From: Adhaeribacter pallidiroseus
GTDB lineage: Bacteria > Bacteroidota > Bacteroidia > Cytophagales > Hymenobacteraceae
Direction: 5' to 3'
Length of the DNA stretch: 64,000 bases
Assembly: GCF_003340495.1 (NCBI RefSeq)
Contig: NZ_QASA01000001.1
Coordinates: forward strand, 248,001-312,000
The notes under the pieces were generated by a model. The model saw nothing but the letters and a program-made list of their open reading frames with translations. It was not told the DNA's origin and did no database searches. The position numbers and the translations under genes were made by a program. Below, in pieces: positions 43,966 through 53,544 of the stretch; position 1 is the first letter of the stretch; each line of letters starts with the position of its first letter.

Positions 43966-44115
43966 TGATTAAAAAAGTGTTTAGATTAATTTAGAATTTT
44001 TTTGACTCTTTAATGGTACAATAGTATAATGTTGCAAGATATACGCTTTTTTAATTCTCAGAGAACAACCTTGCGTAGCAGGTACTGGTATAAATCAAAC
44101 GGAGAATAACTGTTA

Positions 44116-44123
44116 TACATTTG
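44116..44123 (+). promoter_or_regulatory. Candidate -7 promoter element TACATTTG for the histidine kinase operon
   Basis: Matches TAnnTTTG, 116 bp before the kinase start; no clear -33 partner. Confidence 0.4.
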
Positions 44124-44239
44124 CTTACCCGCTCTATGTAGCTTTTATGAATAAACTCAGGTAAAAGAATATTCGCTGTTTAAAAACACGGATGAGTTTG
44201 CATTTACTGTGCAGGTAAGAGCGTACGTTCGATTTTTTT

Positions 44240-46954
44240 ATGATACTAAACACTGCTGCAACCACCATTGATTTACAGTTACTTTTTAATAATCTCCCAG
44301 GACTTTACCTTATTCTGGACACAGATTTAAATATACTGGCGGTAAGCGAAGCCTACTTAAAAGCCACTTTAACAAAGCGCGAGAATATTATAAATCGGTA
44401 TATTTTCGATATTTTTCCAGATAATCCAGCGGCTGGTGAAGCTAATTCTGTTAAAAACTTAAAGCGGTCGCTGCAAAGAGTTATTCAGCAAAAGAAAACG
44501 CAAACACTGGCTGTGCAGCGATACGATATTCTCCAGCCAGCGGAGCAGGGAGGTAATTTTGAAGTGCGTTATTGGAAGGTGCGCAATTTCCCGGTAAAAA
44601 GTGCTGACCATACACTGCGTTATATTATACATCAGGTAAAAGACATTACGCCCTACTATTTGGAAAAGCTAGCGCACCGCCGAAATAAAGAATTAATACA
44701 AGTTGTTTTTCAAACCATTAACGATGTGGTCTGGGATTGGAACCTGCTGACAGATCAAACAACCTGGAGCGAAGGTTTTAACACCCGGTTTGGATACCCG
44801 CCGCAGGAAACAGAGCCCACTATTGAATCGTGGTATTCCCGGATTCATCCCGAAGATTTAAATCGCATTCAGCAGAGCATTCATGGGGTAATCCAGCATG
44901 GCTTGGAAGTTTGGAGCGATACATACCGTTTTAAAAGAAAAGATAATTCTTATGCCTACATCCTAGACCGGGGTTTTGTGCTGCGCGATGAAAATCAACA
45001 ACCTTACCGCATGATTGGGTCTATGATTGACATTACCAATACCAAAAAAGCAGAGCAAGAAGCAAAAGCCAACGAAAATCGGATTACTACCATCATGGAA
45101 AGCTTTCCGTTAATGACCTGGACTGCTTTGCCAAACGGGGTTGTTAATTATTACAACCAACGCTGGATAGAATACTTAGGAACTCCTTTGCAAGATTTAT
45201 TTAACAAAGGCTGGCAATGTTACATTCACCCGGAAGATTTAGAAACTACCACCAGAACGTGGCAGCAAGTGCTGACCAGCGGCGCAAATTTTGAAGTAGA
45301 AAACCGCTGGCGGGCATCGGCCACGCAGGAATACCGGTGGTTTTTGGTAAGAGCCGTACCCATCCGGGACGAAAACAACAACATCATTTTATGGGTGGGT
45401 TCGCATACCGATATTGAGGTTAATAAAAAATTGCAGTCGCAATTGCAAAAACAAGATGAAAAGTTGCAACGGGTACTTACCCAGGCACCGGCGCATTTTT
45501 GCTTAATGAAAGGACCTGATTTAATTGTTGACCTGGTAACGCCAGGCATGGTAGCGCTATTTGGGAACAGGTACTGTATTGGCTTACCTGCTGCCGAAGC
45601 CTGGCCCGAATTTAAGGAACAAGGTTTTATTCACATATTACAGCAAGTATACGAAAGTGGCAAAGTCTATAATGGCGTAGAGCAAAAAGTTTTGTACCAA
45701 AACAACCCATCTGGCCCGTTAAAGGAAGGGTATTTTACTTTTACCTACCAACCTTTTTATGATTCAAATAATCAGATAGAGGGCGTACTTTCCGTAACAG
45801 TAGAAGTAACTGACCAGGTAAAAGCCAAAAAGAGAGCCGAAATACTAACCGAACAGTTACGTACCGAAAAAGAACGTTTTCAGTTTCTGGCCGAAGCAGT
45901 GCCGCAATTTATCTGGACGACGGATGCCCAGGGTTACCACGATTATTTTAACCAGCGCTGGATAGATTACACGGGCTACGACGTAGCAAGCAGCCAAGGT
46001 ACCGAAATGTGGAAAAACTTACTGCATCCGGATGATCGCGAGCGTTCCCGGATTAGGTGGGAACATTCGCTGCGAACCGGCGAATTTTACGAAATTGAAT
46101 ACCGCTTTAAAAGTAAAGCTGAAGATTACCGTTGGTTTTTGGGTCAGGCAAGTCCTATACGCGACACTAGCGGGGCCATTGTAAAATGGTTTGGAACCTG
46201 CACCGATATCGAAGAGAAAAAACGGGCGGAACAAGAAATGTTGCAGATAAACCAGGAGCTACGCAAAACCAACGAAGACCTGGATAGCTTTGTTTATACC
46301 GCATCGCACGATTTAAAACTGCCTATTATCAGCATGTCACGCATCTTTAGCGAATTAATGGAATCTGCGCAGTTTCATACCCCGGATGCTGATATCCTGG
46401 TTTCTATGTTTCATAAATCGTTAGATCAAATGCATACCACCATCCGTGATTTAGCCGATATTGTGGAAGTACAGAAGAACATCGATCTAAACTGGGAGGT
46501 TACAGCCTTTGCCGATATCACCGAGGAAGTGCAGTTAAGCATTCAGGATATTATTAAAGAATCAGAAGCCCAAATTATACTGGATTTCAGCCAGGTCCCA
46601 GCTATTTATTTCTCCCGCGTTAATCTAAAAAGCATTATTTATAATTTATTGAGCAATGCCATTAAATATCGCTCCCCCCACCGAAAACCAGTAGTGCATA
46701 TTAAAACAAGTTTAGAAAATGAATTTATCTTATTAACGATACAGGATAATGGTTTAGGCATTAACTTAGACCGGCACAAAGGCAAGCTGTTTCAAATGTT
46801 TAAGCGCTTCCATAATCATGTAGCCGGATCAGGCATTGGCCTGTATATCATAAACCGGATTGTACAGAACAACGGAGGGCACATTGAAGTATCTAGCGAG
46901 GTAGATACGGGCACTACCTTTCAGGTGTTCTTAAAAAATCAATCCGGTTCCTAA
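44240..46954 (+). CDS. Multi-PAS sensor histidine kinase
   Basis: 904 residues, without a signal peptide or membrane helix, so probably cytoplasmic. Five PAS/PAC units: about 10-135, 150-275 (DVVWDWNLLTDQTTWSEGFN), 280-395 (PNGVVNYYNQRWIEYLG), 405-535 and 545-665 (QGYHDYFNQRWIDYTG). The PAC ends are GSMIDITNTKKAEQE and WFGTCTDIEEKKRAEQE. The dimerisation domain carries His690 in TASHDLKLPI; the ATPase domain has NLLSNAIKY (N box), DNGLGINLDRH (G1) and GSGIGLYIINRIV (G2). It should phosphorylate the response regulator encoded 5 bp downstream. The signal is unknown; no haem or flavin residue pattern is evident. Confidence 0.94.
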   Translation: MILNTAATTIDLQLLFNNLPGLYLILDTDLNILAVSEAYLKATLTKRENIINRYIFDIFPDNPAAGEANSVKNLKRSLQRVIQQKKTQTLAVQRYDILQPAEQGGNFEVRYWKVRNFPVKSADHTLRYIIHQVKDITPYYLEKLAHRRNKELIQVVFQTINDVVWDWNLLTDQTTWSEGFNTRFGYPPQETEPTIESWYSRIHPEDLNRIQQSIHGVIQHGLEVWSDTYRFKRKDNSYAYILDRGFVLRDENQQPYRMIGSMIDITNTKKAEQEAKANENRITTIMESFPLMTWTALPNGVVNYYNQRWIEYLGTPLQDLFNKGWQCYIHPEDLETTTRTWQQVLTSGANFEVENRWRASATQEYRWFLVRAVPIRDENNNIILWVGSHTDIEVNKKLQSQLQKQDEKLQRVLTQAPAHFCLMKGPDLIVDLVTPGMVALFGNRYCIGLPAAEAWPEFKEQGFIHILQQVYESGKVYNGVEQKVLYQNNPSGPLKEGYFTFTYQPFYDSNNQIEGVLSVTVEVTDQVKAKKRAEILTEQLRTEKERFQFLAEAVPQFIWTTDAQGYHDYFNQRWIDYTGYDVASSQGTEMWKNLLHPDDRERSRIRWEHSLRTGEFYEIEYRFKSKAEDYRWFLGQASPIRDTSGAIVKWFGTCTDIEEKKRAEQEMLQINQELRKTNEDLDSFVYTASHDLKLPIISMSRIFSELMESAQFHTPDADILVSMFHKSLDQMHTTIRDLADIVEVQKNIDLNWEVTAFADITEEVQLSIQDIIKESEAQIILDFSQVPAIYFSRVNLKSIIYNLLSNAIKYRSPHRKPVVHIKTSLENEFILLTIQDNGLGINLDRHKGKLFQMFKRFHNHVAGSGIGLYIINRIVQNNGGHIEVSSEVDTGTTFQVFLKNQSGS

Positions 46955-46959
46955 ACGCT

Positions 46960-47403
46960 ATGCGAAAAATAATACCCTTAAATTTAATAATGCTGGTAGA
47001 CGACGACGATACTACCAATTACCTGAACCATCGCCTATTAAGCCGGTTAAATGCCGCCCACGAAATAAAAGTGATTACTGATGGCGAACAGGCCTTTGAA
47101 TATTTAGCCCACGCTTGTGATCAGGTAAGCCACCAAACGCAACCCTGCCCGGATTTAATATTGATGGATATAAAAATGCCCGTGATGGATGGTTTTGAAT
47201 TTTTGGAGATGTATCAGCAAGCCAATCTTGCCTTAAAAAACAAAATAGTAATTTTAATGCTTACCTCTTCGGCTAGTTTCTACGATCTGGAACGATTGAA
47301 GAAATACGATGCAGTAAAAAAGCATTATTCTAAATCGCTTTCCGAAGCCGATGTAAAAGAAATTTTAGAAGAATATTTTCCGGAGCACATTACGCAGCAG
47401 TAA
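46960..47403 (+). CDS. Single-domain response regulator
   Basis: 147 residues: a receiver domain only. The acidic pocket is LVDDDDTTNYL, the phosphoacceptor is Asp70 in LILMDIKMPVMDG, the conserved Thr/Ser is in MLTSSAS and the Lys in KKHYSKSL. No output domain, so it probably acts by protein contact or as a phosphotransfer intermediate. It lies 5 bp after the histidine kinase, in the same operon. Confidence 0.93.
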   Translation: MRKIIPLNLIMLVDDDDTTNYLNHRLLSRLNAAHEIKVITDGEQAFEYLAHACDQVSHQTQPCPDLILMDIKMPVMDGFEFLEMYQQANLALKNKIVILMLTSSASFYDLERLKKYDAVKKHYSKSLSEADVKEILEEYFPEHITQQ

Positions 47404-47500
47404 GTTGGGCTGTTCTAATTTTTATATTTATAAGTACTCGGACAAAATTAATTAAGTGCATAACTTAGAATAAAACATTGACTAGTAGTGTCTTATGAAT

Positions 47501-47535
47501 CGAACAACCAACATCTACTAACGAACAACTACTTA
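47501..47535 (-). repeat. Heptad array (5 units) after the response regulator
   Basis: 7-mers CGAACAA, CCAACAT, CTACTAA, CGAACAA, CTACTTA; complement type of the GTTGTTC words upstream of rlmN. A single array with no visible partner. Confidence 0.7.
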
Positions 47536-47622
47536 TATAAGTAAAAGCTTGCCCTACAGGGAGAGAATTCCGGTAATATTAGGGAATAAGACTTACTCGA
47601 GTTTAAAAACCAGCTTTGGCTT

Positions 47623-48162
47623 ATGGATATAAGGTATTATAATTACCTGCAAGTGGCCGGTCGGGCGGTAGCGGTTTACTTATTTATCATTCTGGCTATT
47701 CGGTTATTCGGTAAAAAAGAACTAACCCAATTATCAGTAGTGGATCTGGTATTTATTTTATTAATCAGCAACTCCGTGCAGAACGCCATGGTGGGTCCGG
47801 ATACTACTTTAGCGGGCGGACTAATTGCGGCAGCAGCTTTATTTGGAACTAACTATTTTTTAAAATTAACTATTTATCGTTCGCGCATCTGGAGTAAATT
47901 AATACAAGGAGAACCGGTAATGCTTATTTACAAAGGAAAGCTAAAAGATGAAAACCTGCGTAAAGTGCATCTATCCAGAACTGAGTTGGAAGTAGCGGCT
48001 CGGGAACACGGTTTACAAGATTTAAAAGAAGTAGATCTGGCAGTTTTAGAAGTTGACGGGAACATCAGTATTCTTACCCAAGATTTTAAGAGCCAGCATA
48101 AAACGCATCGTTCTAAATTAGCGGGCCATCCGCCAAAGAACTTAGCCAGTGGTGGTTTGTAA
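47623..48162 (+). CDS. DUF421 (YetF-like) membrane protein, second copy
   Basis: 179 residues. Membrane helices AGRAVAVYLFIILAIRLFGK and DLVFILLISNSVQNAMVG with the conserved RLFGKKELTQLSVVDLVFIL pattern, then the YetF soluble domain (GEPVMLIYKGKLKDENLRKVHLSRTELEVAAREHG, VDLAVLEVDGNISIL). Compared with the 17758 paralogue it keeps the classical G-K-R/K-E-L-x-Q-L motif. Function unknown. Confidence 0.9.
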   Translation: MDIRYYNYLQVAGRAVAVYLFIILAIRLFGKKELTQLSVVDLVFILLISNSVQNAMVGPDTTLAGGLIAAAALFGTNYFLKLTIYRSRIWSKLIQGEPVMLIYKGKLKDENLRKVHLSRTELEVAAREHGLQDLKEVDLAVLEVDGNISILTQDFKSQHKTHRSKLAGHPPKNLASGGL

Positions 48163-48235
48163 AAGTGTGATTTTTTTAAATTTTAGCTTTGCTTGTGTTT
48201 GGGAATAGTCAGGTGTAATCATAAGGGATGCCACG

Positions 48236-48883
48236 ATGGTTTTAAAAAAACTACTGCCAATTTTTTTTATTCTGTTTTTAGTATTAGAGACGTATGCCCA
48301 ACAAAGAATAAATCTGGTTTTAAAACACGAACTGGATAGCATCTATGTCCTGGACCAGAAATATAGATACCTGCTATCTTTAAAAAACAATAACACAAAA
48401 GCGGACTCCTTGGCAGCCGTATACCCTGTTACTAACCCAGATTTAGACTCGCATTTGTGGAGCAAGCAGGAAAAAATAGCTTCTTCCAACCTGATTAGAG
48501 TAGAAAAGATAATAAAGCAATACGGTTATCCGGTCAAAACCCTGGTAGGTACTCCTACGAACGAAGCCGTATATTATGTACTCCAACATTCCCCTAAAAT
48601 AAATCTGTACTTTCCCATCGTCGAACAAGCAGCTATAAAAGGAGAACTCTCTTTTCAGCGGTATGCCACCATGCTAGATCGCTTATTGATGCAGGAAGAG
48701 AAAGAACAACTGTATGGGACGCAAGTATATGGTTTTAAGCACATTAATTTATAAACAAAGAAAGAGGAATAGACCGTGTTTGTATGGCCCATCAAAAATC
48801 CGGAAACGGTAAATAAAAAACGCCGGCAAGCAGGTTCTGAGCAAACAGTGGAAGAATATGCTAAAACGTTTGGTGTGGATTAG
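48236..48883 (+). pseudogene. DUF6624 secreted protein with two in-frame stops before the conserved C-terminus
   Basis: The open part (48236-48754, 172 residues) has a signal peptide (LLPIFFILFLVLETYAQ) and DUF6624 features: LDSIYVLDQKYR, VEKIIKQYGYP and EKEQLYGTQV. It stops at TAA 48752-48754. In the same frame, after TKKEE and a TAG, the sequence continues VFVWPIKNPETVNKKRRQAG and EQTVEEYAKTFGVD to TAG at 48881-48883, which is the expected C-terminal motif of the family. So two nonsense codons cut off about 43 residues. The truncated product may still be made; its function is unknown. Confidence 0.8.
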
Positions 48884-48942
48884 AAGATAACAACGCTTGA
48901 AGAATTTAAAAACATGAAATTTAAATGATTTATACGCCTTAC

Positions 48943-48950
48943 TACATTTG
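48943..48950 (+). promoter_or_regulatory. Candidate -7 promoter element TACATTTG for the rhodanese gene
   Basis: Matches TAnnTTTG, 62 bp before the rhodanese start codon. Confidence 0.4.
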
Positions 48951-48951
48951 T

Positions 48952-48977
48952 AAGGCAGCCTTATAGGCTGCTTTGTT
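48952..48977 (+). terminator. Hairpin with weak T-tail after the DUF6624 region
   Basis: Stem of nine pairs (48952-48960 with 48966-48974, one G-U), loop TTATA, followed by GTT. It could terminate DUF6624 transcripts, or lie in the 5' leader of the rhodanese mRNA if the promoter at 48943 is used. Confidence 0.45.
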
Positions 48978-49012
48978 AAGTTTAATAGCTTTACAAATTA
49001 ATAATTGATGCG

Positions 49013-49426
49013 ATGCCGGTACTGTTAAAATCTATATTAAGCGCTGTGTTATTTGGTGGACTAATCCTGGCCGCTCCCGCTTTTGCCCAGAAACCGAATA
49101 CTACCACGAATTATGTTAATTTAAACGTCGTTAATTTTCAGAAGGAACTAGCTGCTCAAAAAGGTGTGGTGCTGGATGTGCGTACACCTACGGAGTTTGC
49201 CCAAGGGCACTTACCCCATGCTATTAATATGAATTACCAGGATCCGGAATTTGAACAAGCTATTAAAAATTTAAAACCAAATCAGCCTTATTTTATTTAC
49301 TGCGCGAAAGGAGGCCGAAGCGCCAAAGCCTGCGACCAATTAAAAGCAAACAACTTAAAAAAGGTTTATAACCTGGAAGGTGGCATAGCGGCTTGGCAAC
49401 AAGCCGGTCAGGTGATAGTAAAATAA
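49013..49426 (+). CDS. Secreted single-domain rhodanese-like protein
   Basis: 137 residues with a signal peptide (ILSAVLFGGLILAAPAFAQ). Rhodanese motifs VVLDVRTPTEFAQGHLPHAINM and the active-site loop YFIYCAKGGRSAKA (Cys persulfide site), ending in LEGGIAAWQQAG. Family role: sulfur transfer or sulfane handling; location periplasmic by the signal. It ends in an AAATTTTTAAATTTT word. Confidence 0.9.
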   Translation: MPVLLKSILSAVLFGGLILAAPAFAQKPNTTTNYVNLNVVNFQKELAAQKGVVLDVRTPTEFAQGHLPHAINMNYQDPEFEQAIKNLKPNQPYFIYCAKGGRSAKACDQLKANNLKKVYNLEGGIAAWQQAGQVIVK

Positions 49427-49486
49427 AATTTTTAAATTTTCGGAGCTTTACCGGATGTAAAGTTCTTTTCACACCATTGTAGCGCT

Positions 49487-51199
49487 ATGAGAAACTTAAT
49501 TTTTTTAGCAGTCGGCACACTGCTATTGGGAAGTTGCCGCGAAAATAACCGAAAACCAACTGCCACTGCTGCGGATGGCAGTACCCTAGTCAATAAAACA
49601 ATTCAAACAGCACTGGCTAGTTTTTCCGCCGATGACATATTAAAACAAACAGAGGTTTTGGCTTCGGATGTATACGAAGGCCGGGCGCCCGGTACCCGCG
49701 GCGAAGATTCCACAATTGCTTACCTGACGCGCCGGTTTAAGCAACTGGGTTTGGTGCCCGGCAACCCCAACGGGAGTTACGTGCAGGATGTTCCGTTGTA
49801 TGGTTTTACCTCGCAGCCTACCGCTTCTTTTACGGCCCATAACAAAAAGATTAGTCTTAATTTTCCGGAGGACTACGTGGCGTTTTCGCACCAGTACAAA
49901 CCACGCGTTACGGTTGCTAACTCCGAAATGGTATTTGTAGGCTACGGCATTGTGGCTCCCGAATACGGCTGGGACGATTACAAAGGCGTAGATGTAAAAG
50001 GCAAAACCATTGTGATGCTGATTAACGATCCGCCGATTCCGGAAGAGAACGATACCACTAAACTGGACAAGAAAATGTTTGGCGGACGCGCCATGACGTA
50101 TTACGGCCGCTGGACGTACAAATACGAAATTGCTTCGGAAAAAGGAGCCGCTGCCGCCATCATTATCCACGAAACCGGACCGGCCGGTTACCCTTACGAA
50201 GTAGTATCGGGCAGTAACAGCCGCGAAAACGTGGATATTCAAACGCCTGACAAAAATGCCAAACAAGTTGCCGTAAAAAGCTGGATTACCACCGATAAAG
50301 CTAAAGAATTGTTTGCTGCCTCGGGTCAGGATTTTGCTACTTTAAAGAAAATGGCTTTGCAAAAAAGTTTCAAACCCGTGGCTTTGCCGGCTAAAGCTAA
50401 TTTTGATTTAAAAATAGGTTTGCGCGAAATTAAAAGCCGCAACGTTATTGCCAAGCTGGAAGGATCGGATGAAAATTTAAAAAATGAATACGTGGTCTAC
50501 TCGGCGCACTGGGACCACCTGGGCATAGATCCGAAACTCACCGGTGACCAGATTTACAACGGCGCCTTAGACAATGCCACCGGCACCGCGGGCTTGCTGG
50601 AACTGGCCGAAGCGTATAAAAAGTTACCCGAACCTTCTAAACGGACCATCTTGTTTCTGGCGGTAACCTCCGAAGAAAAAGGCTTGCTAGGTTCTAAGTA
50701 TTATGCTGCCAACCCGTTGTACCCGCTTAATAAAACTCTGGCTAATATAAACATGGATGTGCTGAATGCTTATGGCCGCACCAAAGATGTTATTATCATT
50801 GGCTACGGCAATTCTACCCTGGATGATATTCTGGCAAAGGCAGCGCAAACACAGAACCGGAAAATTGTACCGGAGGCTACCCCGGAAAAAGGCTCGTTCT
50901 ACCGTTCCGACCATTTTGAGTTTGCCAAGCAAGGCGTACCCGCCCTTTATGCCGAATCGGGCGAAGAAGCAGTAGACAAACCGCAGGATTATTTCCGGAA
51001 AAAAGCCGAAGCTTATACCGCTAACGATTACCACAAAGTATCGGACGACATTAAAAAAGATTGGGATTTCTCGGGCGCCATTCAGGATTTACAACTGTAC
51101 TTTATGGTAGGCTACGACGTAGCTCAAGGCGATACTTACCCCGAATGGAAACCCGGCACGGAGTTTAAAGCCAAACGGGAAGCCATGCTAAAGCAATAA
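49487..51199 (+). CDS. M28 family zinc aminopeptidase with PA domain, lipoprotein
   Basis: 570 residues. Lipobox LLGSC (Cys about residue 17). A PA-type insert at about 140-280 ([25 protein letters not shown]). The peptidase core has [11 protein letters not shown] (zinc His), [18 protein letters not shown] (bridging Asp), [17 protein letters not shown] (catalytic and zinc Glu pair), [10 protein letters not shown] (Asp) and [16 protein letters not shown] (zinc His). Removes amino acids from peptides at the cell envelope. Convergent with the M20 gene; the two share a hairpin terminator. Confidence 0.95.
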   Translation: MRNLIFLAVGTLLLGSCRENNRKPTATAADGSTLVNKTIQTALASFSADDILKQTEVLASDVYEGRAPGTRGEDSTIAYLTRRFKQLGLVPGNPNGSYVQDVPLYGFTSQPTASFTAHNKKISLNFPEDYVAFSHQYKPRVTVANSEMVFVGYGIVAPEYGWDDYKGVDVKGKTIVMLINDPPIPEENDTTKLDKKMFGGRAMTYYGRWTYKYEIASEKGAAAAIIIHETGPAGYPYEVVSGSNSRENVDIQTPDKNAKQVAVKSWITTDKAKELFAASGQDFATLKKMALQKSFKPVALPAKANFDLKIGLREIKSRNVIAKLEGSDENLKNEYVVYSAHWDHLGIDPKLTGDQIYNGALDNATGTAGLLELAEAYKKLPEPSKRTILFLAVTSEEKGLLGSKYYAANPLYPLNKTLANINMDVLNAYGRTKDVIIIGYGNSTLDDILAKAAQTQNRKIVPEATPEKGSFYRSDHFEFAKQGVPALYAESGEEAVDKPQDYFRKKAEAYTANDYHKVSDDIKKDWDFSGAIQDLQLYFMVGYDVAQGDTYPEWKPGTEFKAKREAMLKQ

Positions 51200-51207
51200 T
51201 AAACCGG

Positions 51208-51248
51208 TAAAAGCGAATAAAATTTTAAAATTTATTCGCTTTTACTTT
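51208..51248. terminator. Bidirectional terminator between the M28 and M20 genes
   Basis: Perfect 14-bp stem TAAAAGCGAATAAA (51208-51221) with TTTATTCGCTTTTA (51231-51244). The right arm contains the M20 stop codon (51242-51244). Confidence 0.75.
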
Positions 51249-52579
51249 TTAGGAGCCAGCAAATCCATCACGGAGGCGCTCATGGTTTGCACACCCGTTT
51301 TAATGGTTGGTTCCGGCAAGGGCGCAAAGTTGCTGGAATGCAGTGTGGGGAAGGCTTTACCCGTTTGTTTGCTTTCGGCTAGTTTCTTTGGATCAACGGT
51401 GCCGAGCCAGTACAGGCTAATCGGAATCTTTGCTTCGGTGCGGCCGTAAAAAGCAAAGTCTTCGCCCACCATGGAGGGCGGTGTTTCCAGCACGTTTTCT
51501 TTCCCCAGAACCCGCACAAAAGATTGCGTTAACCTTTTCGTAAGATTAATATTGTTGTAGGTAAACGGATTAAACTGGTCGCGGACGGTGACAACAGGTA
51601 AGCGGTCCTGGGGAATGCCCGCGCCTTCGGCTAATCCTTTACAGATACGTTTAATGCTGGCAATGGTATTGTGGCGTACTTCATCGGAGTAGGAGCGCAG
51701 GGTTAATTGCAATTTTACCTCATCCGGAATAATGTTGTACGACGTACCCCCGTGGATAGAGCCTACCGTAACCACGGCTGGTTGCAAGGGCGAGGTTTCG
51801 CGGCTTACAATGGTTTGCAGAGCCATTACAATTTGCGACGCCAGTACCACCGGGTCTTTGGTGTTTTGGGGCATGGCTCCGTGGTCACCTAATCCGCGTA
51901 CGGTAATCTCTACGGCGTCTACGTTGGCCATAATGTTGCCTTCGGTGTAACCTACTTGCCCGGCGGGTATACTGGCGTGGTTGTGCAGTGCTAAGCAATA
52001 ATCGGGCTCCGGAAATTTAGTGAACAATCCATCTTTTAACATGGCCTTGGCGCCACCGCTACGTTCTTCGGCGGGTTGCCCGATTAGGATTACCGTGCCC
52101 GACCAGTTTTTTTTAAATTTTGCCAGAGTTTGCGCTACTCCGGTAAAAACCGTCATGTGCATATCGTGGCCGCAGGCGTGCATCACGGGTACTTCTTTGC
52201 CAGCATCGGCTTTACCAGTGGCTTTACTGGCATAAGGCAAATTGCTTTCTTCCAGTACGGGTAATCCGTCTAAATCCGTCCGGACCAGCACCGTAGGACC
52301 AGCCCCGTTTTTTAAAATTCCGACCACTCCGTAACCACCCATGTTTTCAGTTACCGCAAAGCCAGCTGTTTTTAATTGTGCGGCTATGGTAGCCGCAGTA
52401 TTTTTTTCCTGAAAAGATAGTTCTGGTGCGGCGTGTAAGGTTTGATACAACGAAAACAATTTGCCGTAAGATTGTTCCACAAAGGCTTGCACTTCTTTAT
52501 CGCGCGCCGTTGGTTGCGCACCGCTGGGCAGTACTATACTAGTAAACAGAAAAAGGAACAGGTATTTAGAAAAAGACAT
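51242..52579 (-). CDS. Secreted M20 family amidohydrolase/peptidase
   Basis: 445 residues. Signal peptide FSKYLFLFLFTSIVLPSGAQ. M20D features: VRTDLDGLPVLEE, PVMHACGHDMHMTVFTGVA (metal ligands Cys/His/His), GQPAEERSGGAKAMLKDGLF (catalytic Glu pair), a central dimerisation domain starting VEITVRGLGDHGAMPQNTKDPVV, and PPSMVGEDFAFYGR at the end. It hydrolyses N-acyl amino acids or dipeptides (hippuricase/carboxypeptidase-like). Confidence 0.94.
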   Translation of the reverse strand: MSFSKYLFLFLFTSIVLPSGAQPTARDKEVQAFVEQSYGKLFSLYQTLHAAPELSFQEKNTAATIAAQLKTAGFAVTENMGGYGVVGILKNGAGPTVLVRTDLDGLPVLEESNLPYASKATGKADAGKEVPVMHACGHDMHMTVFTGVAQTLAKFKKNWSGTVILIGQPAEERSGGAKAMLKDGLFTKFPEPDYCLALHNHASIPAGQVGYTEGNIMANVDAVEITVRGLGDHGAMPQNTKDPVVLASQIVMALQTIVSRETSPLQPAVVTVGSIHGGTSYNIIPDEVKLQLTLRSYSDEVRHNTIASIKRICKGLAEGAGIPQDRLPVVTVRDQFNPFTYNNINLTKRLTQSFVRVLGKENVLETPPSMVGEDFAFYGRTEAKIPISLYWLGTVDPKKLAESKQTGKAFPTLHSSNFAPLPEPTIKTGVQTMSASVMDLLAPKK

Positions 52580-52904
52580 TAGATTCTGATTTTTTAAGCA
52601 AACAAAGAAACAAGATCAAGAGGATTGCCGCCCTGAATTTTTAATTTTTGAAGCCATAAGCTTTCGTAAAACAGATAGATTTTTAAATTTTTGAAAAACG
52701 AACCCCTACTTTTCTATTAATAGTTATTACGCCATAGTTGGCTTAAAATTAAGTGTTTACCAAAGCTTTAAACATAAAAGTTGCAGAATTTAAAGCTGGA
52801 GCTATTTAGAAGATTTCCAGATTTATTTCGGCCAAGGGTTACTTTATTCAGGTTAGAAGTATAAAGACTAAAATCTGAAAGTAATTAATCTAAAATAATC
52901 TGTT
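52580..52904. other. Intergenic region between divergent M20 and 75-residue lipoprotein genes
   Basis: About 325 bp of AT-rich DNA with one ATTTTTAAATTTTTG word (52679-52692). No promoter or RNA element was recognised with confidence. Confidence 0.45.
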
Positions 52905-53132
52905 ATGAAAAACTTATCGAAAATTATTGTTTTAGCATTTGCCGCTCTTTCGTTCACGTTTGCTTCTTGTAATTCTAAACCCGCTGAAAATGCAGAAAGC
53001 GCTACTGAAGGTGCGGTAGATGCCGCTGGTGCTGAGCTGGATTCGGCTACAACGCCTACTGAAGGGGACACCGCGGTAGTTCAAGATCAACCGGTACAAG
53101 ATGGTGTTGTAGATTCTACAGCTACTAAATAA
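52905..53132 (+). CDS. Small acidic lipoprotein
   Basis: 75 residues. Signal with lipobox TFASC (Cys about 22), then an unstructured acidic Ala/Glu/Thr/Asp/Val-rich tail (NAESATEGAVDAAGAELDSA) without any recognised domain. Similar short acidic lipoproteins are common and unannotated in Hymenobacteraceae-type genomes. It has its own terminator 18 bp downstream, so it is probably a real, monocistronic gene. Confidence 0.75.
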   Translation: MKNLSKIIVLAFAALSFTFASCNSKPAENAESATEGAVDAAGAELDSATTPTEGDTAVVQDQPVQDGVVDSTATK

Positions 53133-53150
53133 GGTAAAACTTTTTAATAC

Positions 53151-53188
53151 AAAAGCCTTGTTCTTTCAGGAGAACAAGGCTTTTTGTT
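53151..53188 (+). terminator. Intrinsic terminator of the small acidic lipoprotein
   Basis: Perfect 14-bp stem (53151-53164 with 53171-53184), loop TTCAGG, followed by T residues. Confidence 0.88.
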
Positions 53189-53311
53189 TTCGATGAGGTT
53201 AGTTAAAATTTAATAAATAATCCAGGGCTAAAAGCAAATTAGAAAGAAGTACGCTTACTTTTTATTCTACTATCTATTGGTGTTCTTTAAATTAAATCTT
53301 TAGACCAAGCT

Positions 53312-53337
53312 AAACGGGATTTACTATCCCGTTTTTT
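53312..53337 (+). terminator. Second, orphan intrinsic terminator
   Basis: Stem AAACGGGAT (53312-53320) with ATCCCGTTT (53326-53334), loop TTACT, then TTT. The preceding gene already has a terminator about 130 bp before it. Confidence 0.7.
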
Positions 53338-53544
53338 ACGAAACTGGATTAGGAAGCCATTTGGGTTCTAGTAATTAAATCAAACAATTAGCTCAAGTTT
53401 TTTAAATTTTCAGGCGCGCCGGGTTTAGTTTACCCAATCTTTTTGCTTATCTTTTAGTAAACATGTCCGTACTTGTATCAGGTATACTTATTAGCTACAA
53501 TAGGCCGTTTTATTCGATATAACTTCACTAAAACTTTATCAGTT

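Larger units (their letters stand above)
53133..53544. other. Intergenic region with two hairpin terminators
   Basis: Contains the terminator of the small lipoprotein (53151-53186), then about 125 bp without a gene, a second hairpin terminator (53312-53337) not preceded by a recognised gene, and the leader of the DUF6152 gene with one TTTTTTAAATTTTC word (53397-53410). Confidence 0.5.
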
